Part shown: positions 25,913 through 34,202 of the stretch, one piece after another
Layout: each line of letters starts with the position of its first letter
How positions within the stretch are numbered: position 1 is the stretch's first letter
From: Verrucomicrobiota bacterium
GTDB taxonomy: Bacteria; Verrucomicrobiota; Verrucomicrobiia; Palsa-1439
Reading direction: 5' to 3'
Length of the DNA stretch: 52,079 nucleotides
NCBI GenBank assembly: GCA_003152315.1
Contig: PLZV01000005.1
Coordinates: forward strand, 1-52,079
Position numbers and translations under genes: made by a program
The notes under the pieces: generated by a model
Seen by the model: the letters and a program-made list of their open reading frames with translations, nothing else
What the model was told of the DNA's origin: nothing
Databases searched by the model: none

Positions 25913-27340
25913 TTACTTCACTTCCAGCCGCTTGGCGATCCGGAACTTCTCGATGCGCTTGCGCAGCGTTGCGCGGGTAATGCCCAACAGCCGCGCGGCT
26001 TGAACCTGGTTGCCGTTGGTTTCCACCAGGGCCCGGGCAATCAGTTCACGCTCCACCCCCGCCATGATCTTCAGTTTCGGGTCCTTCTTCGCCAGCGCAT
26101 AGAGCGGGCGTACGGCAGCATCGATCGCCGCCGCCAGGTCTTCCGGTGGCACGGCGACGGCTTGCGGATCACGAACCTCCGTGGGCAGGTCCTTGGGCAG
26201 GATCGAATCGCCCCGCGCCACCACGGCGGCGCGTTCGATCACGTTTTCCAATTCCCGCACATTGCCGGGCCAGGGCGACTTATCGAGGATTTTGAGCGCT
26301 TCGGTTGAGATCTTGGTGACCTTCCCGGGGATCGAGCCCGACTTCAGGAACTGCTGCAGAAAGTAATCCACCAACAGACGAATATCTTCGGGACGCTCGC
26401 GCAACGGCGGCAGGTGGATGCGGACCACATTCAGGCGGTAAAACAGGTCTTCACGAAACTTTTTCACGGCGATGAGTTGCTCGGGATGTTTGTTTGTCGC
26501 GGCGATGACGCGCACGTCCACGTGAAAAGTTTGATTGCCGCCGACGCGTTGGAACTCGCCGTTCTGCAACACCCGCAGGATTTTTGTCTGGGTCGAAAGC
26601 GGCATGTCCCCGATTTCGTCGAGGAAGATCGTTCCCTGGTCGCATTGCTCAAACTTGCCGATGCGGCGCTCGACGGCGCCGGTGTACGCGCCTTTTTCGT
26701 GGCCGAACAATTCACTTTCGAGCAGGTGTTCGGGAATGGCCGCGCAATTGATGGCCAGGAAAGGATTCTCAGCGCGCCGACTGTGATGATAGATGGCGCG
26801 GGCGACCAATTCCTTGCCCGTGCCGCTTTCGCCGGTGATGAGCACCGTTGCGTCCGACTGTGACACCTGTCCGATCAGTTTGAAGACCTGCTGCATGGGC
26901 TCGCTCTTGCCGACGATGCCTTCGGCGTAGTCCTCGCTGTCCAGCAGCGGCTGGTAGCTGACCACCTCGCGCATGTCGCGGGCGGCCTTCAGCGCGGAGT
27001 CAATGAGCGCCTTGAGCTTCGGCACTTCGAGCGGTTTGAGGACGTAGTCGTAGGCGCCCAGCTTCATCGCCTCGATGGCGGTTTGGGTCGTTCCGTAGGC
27101 GGTCATCATGATGATGAGCAGTTTTGGATCGAGCTCGCGCAGCTTGCGCAAGGTGTCGAGCCCGCTGGTCGCGCCCATGCGAATATCCATCACCACGAGA
27201 TTCGGGCGCTCCTTGGCAATCATCCGAATCGCTTCCTCGCCGTTGCCGGCATCGACCACCTGCAGAGTATCGCTGGCGAGGTTCCGATGGAAGGCGCGCC
27301 GAATATCCGCCTCGTCGTCGACAACCAGTATTTTATCCAT
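25913..27340 (-). CDS. NtrC-family sigma-54 response regulator 2
   Basis: The receiver domain has Asp52 (VVMDIRM). The AAA+ domain has Walker A GESGTGKE (170-177), loop GAYTGA at 217-222 and Walker B IFLDEIGD. A Fis-type HTH ends the protein (AARLLGITRATLRKRI). The loop has Tyr in place of the usual Phe of GAFTGA, a variant known in some activators. It converges on the end of the pilus cluster but no target site is evident. No kinase neighbour. Confidence 0.92.
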   Translation of the reverse strand: MDKILVVDDEADIRRAFHRNLASDTLQVVDAGNGEEAIRMIAKERPNLVVMDIRMGATSGLDTLRKLRELDPKLLIIMMTAYGTTQTAIEAMKLGAYDYVLKPLEVPKLKALIDSALKAARDMREVVSYQPLLDSEDYAEGIVGKSEPMQQVFKLIGQVSQSDATVLITGESGTGKELVARAIYHHSRRAENPFLAINCAAIPEHLLESELFGHEKGAYTGAVERRIGKFEQCDQGTIFLDEIGDMPLSTQTKILRVLQNGEFQRVGGNQTFHVDVRVIAATNKHPEQLIAVKKFREDLFYRLNVVRIHLPPLRERPEDIRLLVDYFLQQFLKSGSIPGKVTKISTEALKILDKSPWPGNVRELENVIERAAVVARGDSILPKDLPTEVRDPQAVAVPPEDLAAAIDAAVRPLYALAKKDPKLKIMAGVERELIARALVETNGNQVQAARLLGITRATLRKRIEKFRIAKRLEVK

Positions 27341-27413
27341 GGCGCGGCATCTTAGTCATACCCGACCTTTAGGGCAAGTGTTCCGCTCATCAAGTAGTGT
27401 GTTAATTTCCGAG

Positions 27414-27487
27414 TTGGAGGGACGCGCTCCGTCGCGTCCGCTGCCGCCAACGATCCCGGACGGCCACGAGGGACCGTGGCCCTCCAA
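27414..27487. repeat. 74-base two-hairpin palindromic element
   Basis: Terminal inverted heptamers TTGGAGG (27414-27420) and CCTCCAA (27481-27487) enclose two stem-loops: GGACGCG / CGCGTCC and GGCCACG / CGTGGCC. Parts recur at 31670-31695 and 47730-47754. It fills most of the gap between cca and the regulator. Confidence 0.75.
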
Positions 27488-27488
27488 A

Positions 27489-28799
27489 TTAAGATAGCGC
27501 AGCTGCGCGTGTCTTGGCGAATTCCAGGGCTTCCGCCCGTGATTTGAGGCGTTCTTCCAGTTGCAACTCCTCCACCTCGTGAAGGATCTGCCCGACCAAC
27601 GGCCCCGGCTTGAGGCCCAGCGCCAATAGATCGTGGCCCGTCAACAACGGCGCAGGTTTCAGGACTTCCGGCGGCATTTCGGCAGCTTTGGCTTTCAGGA
27701 ATTCGTAATTTTCCAGGTTGCGGTGGCTGGAGGCGCAGTCGATCCGATGGAGTTCCAATTCATCGGGAAAGGTCTCGCGCGCCATGAGGCGCTTCAGTTT
27801 CGCCGGTCGCATCTCTTTAACGAACTGAAACTTCATGTGCTCACGGACGCAGAGCACGGTTTTCTCGATCTCGTCGTTCGAAAAGCGCAGGCGGCGAAGG
27901 ATGTTCTCGGTCATCTCCGCGCCGATGCGGTCGTGGTCATTGAACCGTATCCGGTCCGGCGCGCGGACGAACGTGGGCGGCTTGCCGACGTCATGCAGCA
28001 GTACGGCGAACGCCAGCACCGTGCTGGGATTTGCGGGGAGGGTATCCAGCATCAAACGCGTGTGCTGGAACACATCGCCCTCGGGATGAAACTCCGCAGG
28101 TTGTTCCACGCCTTTCATTGCGGCGATTTCGGGAAGAATCTCGTGCAACAGGCCGCTGGCATCCAAAAGTTCCAGACCCCGCCCGGCATTTGGGCGTGTC
28201 AGGATCTTCACTAGCTCGTCGCGAATTCGTTCGGCACTGACCACGGTGATTTGAGCGGCCATCTCCTTCACCGCATCAAAGGTCGCAGGCTCGATTTCGT
28301 ATCCGAGATTCGCCGCAAAGCGCACGCACCGCAGGAGGCGCAGTTTGTCCTCGGTGAACCGTTCCCGAGGTTCGCCGATTGTCCGTACCAGTTTGCGTTC
28401 GATATCAGCGCGTCCGCCGACGAAGTCAATTATCTGCTCCGCAATTGGGTCGTAGAAGAGTCCGTTAATAGTGAAATCACGTCGACGTGCATCTTCCTCA
28501 GGAGAGGCGTACCGCACGCTCGTTGGCCGCCGGCCATCAATGTAGGCTTCGTCGGAGCGAAACGTCGCGACTTCGAACTGGCGTCCATCCTCGATCACCA
28601 AAACGACCCCAAAAGCCGCGCCGACGGGCACGGTCTTTGTGAACAGCGCCTGCACTTGCTCCGGCGTCGCGCTCGTCGCGATATCGATGTCCTCCGGCTC
28701 AACCCCGCGCACCATGTCGCGAACGCACCCGCCATTGAAATAGGCAGTGCGCCCCGCCTCGCGCAGGCGTTTCACGATGCTGATGGCGGTGTCTTTCAT
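27489..28799 (-). CDS. cca: CCA tRNA nucleotidyltransferase (HD-domain class)
   Basis: This enzyme adds or repairs the tRNA 3' CCA end. The head domain has FNGGCVRDMVRG and EDIDIAT (metal-binding Asp pair) and the RRRDFTINGL motif. The central RNA-binding segment has EDKLRLLRCVRFA. A C-terminal HD hydrolase-like domain has LLHDVGK. The ATG at 28799 is used; a GTG at 28808 adds three residues. A poly(A) polymerase role cannot be fully excluded, but the length (436 aa) and HD domain favour CCA addition. Confidence 0.9.
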   Translation of the reverse strand: MKDTAISIVKRLREAGRTAYFNGGCVRDMVRGVEPEDIDIATSATPEQVQALFTKTVPVGAAFGVVLVIEDGRQFEVATFRSDEAYIDGRRPTSVRYASPEEDARRRDFTINGLFYDPIAEQIIDFVGGRADIERKLVRTIGEPRERFTEDKLRLLRCVRFAANLGYEIEPATFDAVKEMAAQITVVSAERIRDELVKILTRPNAGRGLELLDASGLLHEILPEIAAMKGVEQPAEFHPEGDVFQHTRLMLDTLPANPSTVLAFAVLLHDVGKPPTFVRAPDRIRFNDHDRIGAEMTENILRRLRFSNDEIEKTVLCVREHMKFQFVKEMRPAKLKRLMARETFPDELELHRIDCASSHRNLENYEFLKAKAAEMPPEVLKPAPLLTGHDLLALGLKPGPLVGQILHEVEELQLEERLKSRAEALEFAKTRAAALS

Positions 28800-28859
28800 G
28801 ACGGACACACACTAATTGAGCGGTTCGGCAGGTGCAAGCGTGAGTGGAGGACCGCCACG

Positions 28860-28922
28860 AATTGCACGAAGTAGACACGAAGTGCGGGGGCGGGGAAGTG
28901 TCAAGAGTCAAGCCCCGACCCC
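28860..28922. repeat. Dispersed element with GGGGTC-type end (copy 1, minus orientation)
   Basis: Read on the minus strand it begins GGGGTCGGGGCTTGACTCTT and continues to a CTTCGTGTCTACTTCG segment. It matches 42782-42845 on the plus strand with scattered differences. Such GGGGTC...TTGAC ends resemble REP sequences associated with IS200-like RAYT proteins, but no RAYT is in the window. Confidence 0.7.
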
Positions 28923-28930
28923 TTAGCCAA

Positions 28931-29221
28931 TTACGGGTCGAGGGCTGTTTGATCAGCGGGAAGATCCAGACCCGGCTGCGGCGTTCCACTCGAAAGACTC
29001 TGAGCGATCCGTATTCGTGCCAGCCTAATTTCTTCGGTGTGGTTTGCCCTAAATGACGTCTTTTCTTCTTCTGACAATTGCCGAAAGTTTTTGTCTGCTA
29101 CGTTTCCTATCACCTCTGCATCTGGGCATAGGTTCTCATCATAACCCACCATGAATAGTCGCAACATGATATTGAATTGCTGAGGTTCGTAAAAGCTGTC
29201 GGGGGGATTGATAAGTTTCAT
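28931..29221 (-). CDS. Hypothetical 96-aa protein
   Basis: A soluble, acidic protein beginning MKLINPPDSFYEPQQFNIML, with a Glu/Arg-rich helix near 50-70 and a Pro-rich end. No family recognised. It lies between a dispersed repeat and the divergently oriented cyclase gene. The 243 bases between the two starts hold a short repeat (29315-29346) shared with 39630 and 41863, and a 61-codon frame at 29377 that overlaps the cyclase and is probably spurious. Confidence 0.4.
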   Translation of the reverse strand: MKLINPPDSFYEPQQFNIMLRLFMVGYDENLCPDAEVIGNVADKNFRQLSEEEKTSFRANHTEEIRLARIRIAQSLSSGTPQPGLDLPADQTALDP

Positions 29222-29464
29222 CCTGCCTGATCCGATGTCAGCCTCGACTACAGCCGCGAGGTCCAGGACGATCCATCTGCGTAGTGGAGCGGGGGGGGTC
29301 GAGAGGGATAACTACGGCACCTTGCCCCTGTGTCCCTTTCGGGGCCCAAGTAGGCGAAGCGAGGTAGAGAGGAGAAATGCGAATTCTCATCGCGTTTGTT
29401 CGCGGGGTTGCAAACAGCAGCGCAGTTTGGGATTATCTGAGACATTGCGTGGGAGGAGATTTCA

Positions 29465-30271
29465 ATGCCTTTGACGAAATTTACATTCAAGAATGGCACG
29501 TATACGGACAAACGAGGGGAGAAGAATACTTGTTTCACGGTGACGAAGGCGGACTTCGATAGATTCAACTCGACCGTTTTAGGATTGGGGAATGTGTCGA
29601 AAGAGGGACGGTATTTTCAAGCGCTCGCATGTTTGTTTGACTTGCAGGGCTTCACCAACTTCTGCAACCAGATAGATTCTCACTTGGTGATACCGGAATT
29701 CCTGGAGCGGTATTTGGAATGGTTGTTTAGAACTCTGGCAGGGGAATTCAAACAGGGTCACACTTCAAATCGGGTGAGGTTGTGGGGGACGTTGCCCATG
29801 TTTGCGAAATTCATGGGAGACGGCATTCTATTTCTTTGGGATACGTCAATTGAGGGGGTCGATGCTACGGATATACGAAATATCGTGGTGAATCTCAATA
29901 ATGTTCGACGAAAGTATAGAAGCGAATTCCTAAGCGATATTAGGGAGCATCTTGCGAAGCCGCCGTCAGCGTTGCGTTGTGGAGTCGCGCGGGGTCAGGT
30001 CATTAGCGTGGGCGACGGGGAGGATTTCGTGGGCTCTTGCATAAATCTTGGGGCGCGGCTCCAGAAGCTAAGCAACCTTACATTCGCGGTTTCCAAGCGA
30101 GGTTTTGAGAAGCCGGAAAAACGCATTGGAAACGTGTGGGACCGACTTGTGGTGAAGAAGGTTCAAGTACGCGGGGTTGGGGATGACGAGTTGGTGTATG
30201 TGCTGAAGGACGAGTGGGAGAAGTTGGATGCAGAGCAAAAGAAACTGTTTAAGGAACCGAGCGATGAGTGA
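29465..30271 (+). CDS. Stand-alone class III nucleotidyl cyclase domain protein
   Basis: The 268-aa cytoplasmic protein has the class III cyclase motifs in order. First metal Asp59 is in LFDLQGFT, and second metal Asp119 in KFMGDG with Lys115. Asp187 lies in DFVGSCINLGARL, with transition-state Asn194 and Arg198. All catalytic positions are filled. The Lys115/Asp187 pair is the adenine-type combination, so cAMP is the likeliest product. About 16 extra residues separate the metal ligands compared with typical cyclases. There is no membrane, sensor or effector domain. GGGAGGAG precedes the ATG. The gene is A-richer than its neighbours and lies in an accessory stretch. A Pycsar-type pyrimidine cyclase is a possible alternative, but no effector gene is adjacent. 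Confidence 0.75.
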   Translation: MPLTKFTFKNGTYTDKRGEKNTCFTVTKADFDRFNSTVLGLGNVSKEGRYFQALACLFDLQGFTNFCNQIDSHLVIPEFLERYLEWLFRTLAGEFKQGHTSNRVRLWGTLPMFAKFMGDGILFLWDTSIEGVDATDIRNIVVNLNNVRRKYRSEFLSDIREHLAKPPSALRCGVARGQVISVGDGEDFVGSCINLGARLQKLSNLTFAVSKRGFEKPEKRIGNVWDRLVVKKVQVRGVGDDELVYVLKDEWEKLDAEQKKLFKEPSDE

Positions 30272-30303
30272 GCTGGCTTGGGGATTGGGAACCTATTGAT
30301 CGG

Positions 30304-31059
30304 TCATTTCGCGGCTTTTTGAGCCGAAACCACAAGGCGATTTGCGTTGATTGGCTCGGATTGTCGGGCGGCGTAGCCGGTGTATGTTCGGATTTGTGTG
30401 AATCCTTCGGTTTCCAAAAGATACTCAAGCTCGGCAAAGCCGAAGATTCCGAATTTGTGTACCTGCGTAACCTTCTGGTCGCCGCGTTCGGGATTACGAA
30501 AGGTGAAGGTATACGTGTGAGTCCACGTGTCGTGATGCCAATCGAAGCTGTGCTCGCTGGCTCTCGAAATGGCAATCCCGTTGAGAGTCGCTTCAGAATT
30601 CTTCGGCGCCCTGTAGTCGCGGAGGATAAACGGGAAATTCGCCATATCGATGAAGAGGCAACCACCCGGCTTGAGAGCCTTGTATATCCGGCTCAACGCG
30701 TCGGCCCGTTGAGCCGGCTTCAACAAATAGCTAAAGGAGCCATTGATGCTGGCGATCAGGTCAAATCTGTTCTCGGCTTCCAAGTCGTTGAATCCTCCCC
30801 GAATCACCGAGGTCTTCGGGAGCGATCGAGCCAACTCGTCGGCTTGAGCGTAAAACTCCGGATCGGGTTCCAAGCCAACGGTGGTCCAGCCCAAACGAGA
30901 GAACTCCTTGAGCATACGTCCCGGGCCGCATCCTGCGTCAAGGATCGTGGGTGTTCCGTCGATTTTGTAGGAAGACACGAGCCAGAGGAGAAAATCAACA
31001 ATTGGCCTGGTATCGCCAGTATCAAAAGCTGAGTAAAGCGAAGCTCCGGTCATGCGCAT
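30304..31059 (-). CDS. SAM-dependent class I methyltransferase
   Basis: A 251-aa protein with motif I LDAGCGPGRML (about 43-53), an acidic strand-2 end (VGLEPDPEF) and a FDLIASINGSF post-I segment. LKPGGCLFIDM follows, then a beta-rich C-terminal part. Substrate unknown. The ATG at 31059 is chosen because the longer frame upstream reads through a palindromic repeat. It converges on the cyclase gene with 32 bases between. Confidence 0.78.
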   Translation of the reverse strand: MRMTGASLYSAFDTGDTRPIVDFLLWLVSSYKIDGTPTILDAGCGPGRMLKEFSRLGWTTVGLEPDPEFYAQADELARSLPKTSVIRGGFNDLEAENRFDLIASINGSFSYLLKPAQRADALSRIYKALKPGGCLFIDMANFPFILRDYRAPKNSEATLNGIAISRASEHSFDWHHDTWTHTYTFTFRNPERGDQKVTQVHKFGIFGFAELEYLLETEGFTQIRTYTGYAARQSEPINANRLVVSAQKAAK

Positions 31060-31105
31060 ACAGGCGGAGTGTAGCAAGTCGGTGTGGGCAAGCAAGTACG
31101 GGGGA

Positions 31106-31129
31106 CGCAGGCTGAAGCCTGCGGCTACA
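31106..31129. repeat. REP-like palindrome
   Basis: Arms CGCAGGC / GCCTGCG around TGAA, followed by GGCTACAG, close to the inner hairpin at 8861-8876. It lies upstream of the methyltransferase and creates a false N-terminal extension there. Confidence 0.65.
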
Positions 31130-31368
31130 GTGGGCGAGTGTCGCAAAGGGTTACGTATCGTATCTCGATAGATTTTGCTGGACAAGGAACTTCGGAAGGG
31201 GTATGGTGGGGGCTGGAAACAAATGAACATTGAACGCTCAACTTCCAACGTCCAACTTTCAAGGGGATCGAGGGAAAGCAGAATTCAGAAGTTAGAATCC
31301 ACGAGTCAGGAGTTAGATAGGTGGTTTTTGTCAGGGGAGGACGGGCCGCAAAAACATGTGTTTCTGCG

Positions 31369-31465
31369 AAACGAACCCGAATTGAAAGCATGGAATTGTG
31401 AGCGCATCATTCAGGGTGCCAATGAGTTGGGACGCGCTAGAAAATTATTCAATTCGGGTTCGTTT
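31369..31465. repeat. Perfect 18-base inverted repeat with 61-base spacer
   Basis: AAACGAACCCGAATTGAA at 31369-31386 is exactly complementary to 31448-31465. The GGGTTCGTTT core also occurs in the palindrome at 36744 and again at 36849. It lies in the 684-base gap (31060-31743), which holds no convincing gene and several repeat types. Confidence 0.7.
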
Positions 31466-31635
31466 GGCGCGGAAATGACCGATCCGCGTTTAATAAGTGA
31501 GGCTACAATTCGGATGCGGCCACGATCCTTCGGCTTCGCTCAGGACAAGCTCCGCATGGCGCTCCAAGGTGCGGACCTGTGGGTGGAAATACAGAAACGA
31601 CGGCAAGCGGGCCGCTCGCCCTACAATTCCGGAGT

Positions 31636-31695
31636 CGGCGGTCGCAGACCGCCGCTACAGTTTCGGCGCGGCCACGACGGAGCGTGGCCCTCCAA
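31636..31695. repeat. Two-hairpin palindromic element
   Basis: CGGCGGTC / GACCGCCG (31636-31654), then GGCCACG / CGTGGCC (31670-31689) followed by CTCCAA. The second half matches the element at 27462-27487. It ends about 50 bases before the U32 gene. Confidence 0.7.
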
Positions 31696-31743
31696 CGGGG
31701 CGGACGCAAGACGCGAACCTTTCATGTTGTCGCAGATTCTGGT

Positions 31744-34191
31744 ATGATGACGGACTTGAAGAAGAAATTAGAATTGATTGCCCCGGCGGGGAACATGGAG
31801 TGCGCGCGGGCGGCGGTGGCGAACGGCGCGGACGCGGTGTACTTTGGCCTGGAGAAATTCAATGCGCGGATGCGCGCGGAGAATTTCACCGAGGAGCAGT
31901 TGCCGGGGTTGGTCCGCTTTCTCCATGAGCACGGCTTGCGGGCGTTCTGCACGGTCAATACACTCATTTTCACGGACGAGCTGGCGGAGGCGGAGCGAGA
32001 GCTGATGCTGCTCGACGAGGCGGGCGTGGATGTGATCATCGTCCAGGACCTCGGACTGGCGGTGCTGGCCCGCGAACTAGGCGTGCGGATGGACGTGCAC
32101 GCTTCGACGCAGATGACGATTACGTCGCCGGAGGGCGCGAAATTCACGGGACGTCTTGGTATCAAGCGCGTGGTGTTGGCGCGGGAAGCGTCGATGCGGG
32201 AGATCGCGAAGTTTGACAACGGCGCGGGGATGCCGGCGCTGGAGGTCTTCGTTCATGGCGCGTTGTGCGTGGCGTATTCGGGTCAATGCCTGACGAGTGA
32301 AGCGCTCGGGCAACGCAGTGCGAACCGCGGTGAGTGCGCGCAGGCGTGCCGGTTGCCGTATGAGTTGATCGTCGATGGCGCGTTGAAGGATTTGGGCGAC
32401 CGGCGTTATTTGTTGTCGCCACAGGACCTGGCGGCAGTTCAAGAGATTCCCGAACTGATACGGTTGGGTGTGACCGGTTTCAAGATCGAGGGGCGACTCA
32501 AGTCGCCCGAGTATGTCGCGGCGACGTGCCAGGTTTACCGCAAAGCCATTGATGCGGCGATGGCGACGGAAAACGGCGGCGCTGCTACCGATGAGGCGGA
32601 CAAGTACAAGCTGGAGATGACGTTTTCCCGCGGCTTGTATTCGGGGTGGTTGCACGGTGTGAACCATCAGGAGTTGGTGCACGCCCGCTTCGGCAAGAAG
32701 CGCGGGCCGTTTGTGGGATTCATCAAGCAGGTGGGCGCGGATCATGTCGAAGTGGACGCGCAGACGCCGCTGCAGGCGGGTGACGGGGTGGTGTTCGATA
32801 ATGGCGGCGACACCGATCACGAGCAGGGCGGACGCATTTGGGAGACCCGCGAGAACGGCCTTTACTTCGAGCGTGGGCATATTGATTTTGGCAAGTTGAA
32901 GGCTGGCGACCGGGTGTGGAAGACCAGCGACCCGCAGCTTCAGCGGGAATTGAAGCGCACCTACAAGAACGATATCCGGCGCCCGAAGACAACGATCGAC
33001 CTGACGGTGATGGGCGAAGTCGGGAAGGCCATGACGATTGAGGCGAACGGGGTGCGGGTGAATTCATCCATGGCGCTGCAGACGGCGTTTCGGCGTCCGT
33101 TGACGGAGAAATTGTTGCGCGAGCAATTGGGAAGAATGGGGGAGACGAATTTTGTGCTGGGCGAGCTTCACAATAAGCTTGTCGGGCAGGCGATCCTGCC
33201 TGTGAGCGAACTCAATCGCTTGCGGCGCGATCTGGTTGAGAAGATTGTTGCCGCGCTGGAGGCCGGAGCCATACAGCGGCCTGGGCTGACGTCCGTCCTT
33301 CCTGAATTGCTGGCGAATATTCCTGAACGCCGTATCGCGGAAGCGCGGCAACTCGTTGTCTTGTGTCGCACGATGGAGCAACTGACGGCGGCACTCGATT
33401 CTGGTTGCGCGACGGTTTATGTGGATTTCGAAGATATCCGTCGCTACGACGAGGCGGTGGCGTGTGCGCGGAAGCGAACGGGGGCGCAGATTTTTCTGGC
33501 TACACCTCGGATTCAAAAGGCCGGCGAGCAGGGATTTTTCAAAATGATCAATGACGCCAAGCCGGATGGTGTTCTGATTCGCAACCTGGGCGGGCTGGAC
33601 TATTTTCGCGCGAGTTCACTGCGGAAGATCGGCGATTTCTCGCTTAACGTCGCCAATCCACTCGCCGCCGAGGTTCTGATGCGTGAGGGATTGGAGCGCC
33701 TCACCGTCTCGTATGATCTCAATGCGCAACAAGTTCTTGAGTTGTTGCGCGCCGCATCACCCGACTGGTTTGAACTGACGGTTCATCAGCACTTGCCGAT
33801 GTTTCATATGGAGCATTGTGTGTTCGCCGCGTTTCTTTCCAGCGGCACTGACGCCACGAACTGCGGGCGTCCGTGCGATCGTCATAATCTGAAATTGCGC
33901 GATCGCGTCGGCGTGGAACATCCCGTGAAAGCGGACGTGGGCTGTCGCAACACTGTTTACCACGCGAAAGCGCAAAGCGGGGCCGATTACCTGCAATCAT
34001 TCCTGGAGGCCGGCGCTCGCGTGTTTCGTGTGGAACTTTTGGAAGAAGATGGCGCGAAGACCCGCGCAATTCTGCAGGGTTACAGGGAATTAATCGACGG
34101 GACAGCCACGGATTCCTCAGCCTTGTTCCGCCGACTGAATGTGGTGAAACAACTGGGCGTCACCAGCGGGACGCTCACCGTTTTGACCTGA
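31744..34191 (+). CDS. U32 family protein (RlhA-like, RNA hydroxylation type)
   Basis: An 815-aa protein with an N-terminal TIM-barrel-like U32 domain. The signature EVFVHGALCVAYSGQC supplies Cys175 and Cys182; RGECAQAC supplies Cys198 and Cys202, the four-cysteine set expected for an Fe-S cluster in RlhA/TrhP proteins. A middle domain follows, then a second U32-like module (about 520-790) with its own Cys set (EHCVFAAFLSSG, NCGRPCDRH). E. coli RlhA makes 5-hydroxycytidine in 23S rRNA; the same role here is inferred. Paired ATG codons at 31744 and 31747. Confidence 0.82.
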   Translation: MMTDLKKKLELIAPAGNMECARAAVANGADAVYFGLEKFNARMRAENFTEEQLPGLVRFLHEHGLRAFCTVNTLIFTDELAEAERELMLLDEAGVDVIIVQDLGLAVLARELGVRMDVHASTQMTITSPEGAKFTGRLGIKRVVLAREASMREIAKFDNGAGMPALEVFVHGALCVAYSGQCLTSEALGQRSANRGECAQACRLPYELIVDGALKDLGDRRYLLSPQDLAAVQEIPELIRLGVTGFKIEGRLKSPEYVAATCQVYRKAIDAAMATENGGAATDEADKYKLEMTFSRGLYSGWLHGVNHQELVHARFGKKRGPFVGFIKQVGADHVEVDAQTPLQAGDGVVFDNGGDTDHEQGGRIWETRENGLYFERGHIDFGKLKAGDRVWKTSDPQLQRELKRTYKNDIRRPKTTIDLTVMGEVGKAMTIEANGVRVNSSMALQTAFRRPLTEKLLREQLGRMGETNFVLGELHNKLVGQAILPVSELNRLRRDLVEKIVAALEAGAIQRPGLTSVLPELLANIPERRIAEARQLVVLCRTMEQLTAALDSGCATVYVDFEDIRRYDEAVACARKRTGAQIFLATPRIQKAGEQGFFKMINDAKPDGVLIRNLGGLDYFRASSLRKIGDFSLNVANPLAAEVLMREGLERLTVSYDLNAQQVLELLRAASPDWFELTVHQHLPMFHMEHCVFAAFLSSGTDATNCGRPCDRHNLKLRDRVGVEHPVKADVGCRNTVYHAKAQSGADYLQSFLEAGARVFRVELLEEDGAKTRAILQGYRELIDGTATDSSALFRRLNVVKQLGVTSGTLTVLT

Positions 34192-34202
34192 CCGGTCTAC
34201 TG

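Noticed and set aside
29377-29562. A 61-codon frame with a good ribosome site before the cyclase
   Set aside because: It overlaps the cyclase gene by 98 bases in another frame and most of its codons are then shadow sequence; at best a short leader.
28931-31059. A complete Pycsar or CBASS-like defence operon around the cyclase
   Set aside because: No TIR, transmembrane, CAP/HORMA or cyclic-nucleotide-binding effector gene is adjacent; neighbours are an unknown 96-aa protein and a convergent methyltransferase.
30304-31248. Longer methyltransferase starting at 31248
   Set aside because: The extra 63 residues are translated from a palindromic repeat (VAAGFSLR) and lack homology-like composition.
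31579-31743. N-terminal extension of the U32 protein
   Set aside because: The added residues read through repeat hairpins; paired ATGs at 31744 and 31747 give the family N-terminus.
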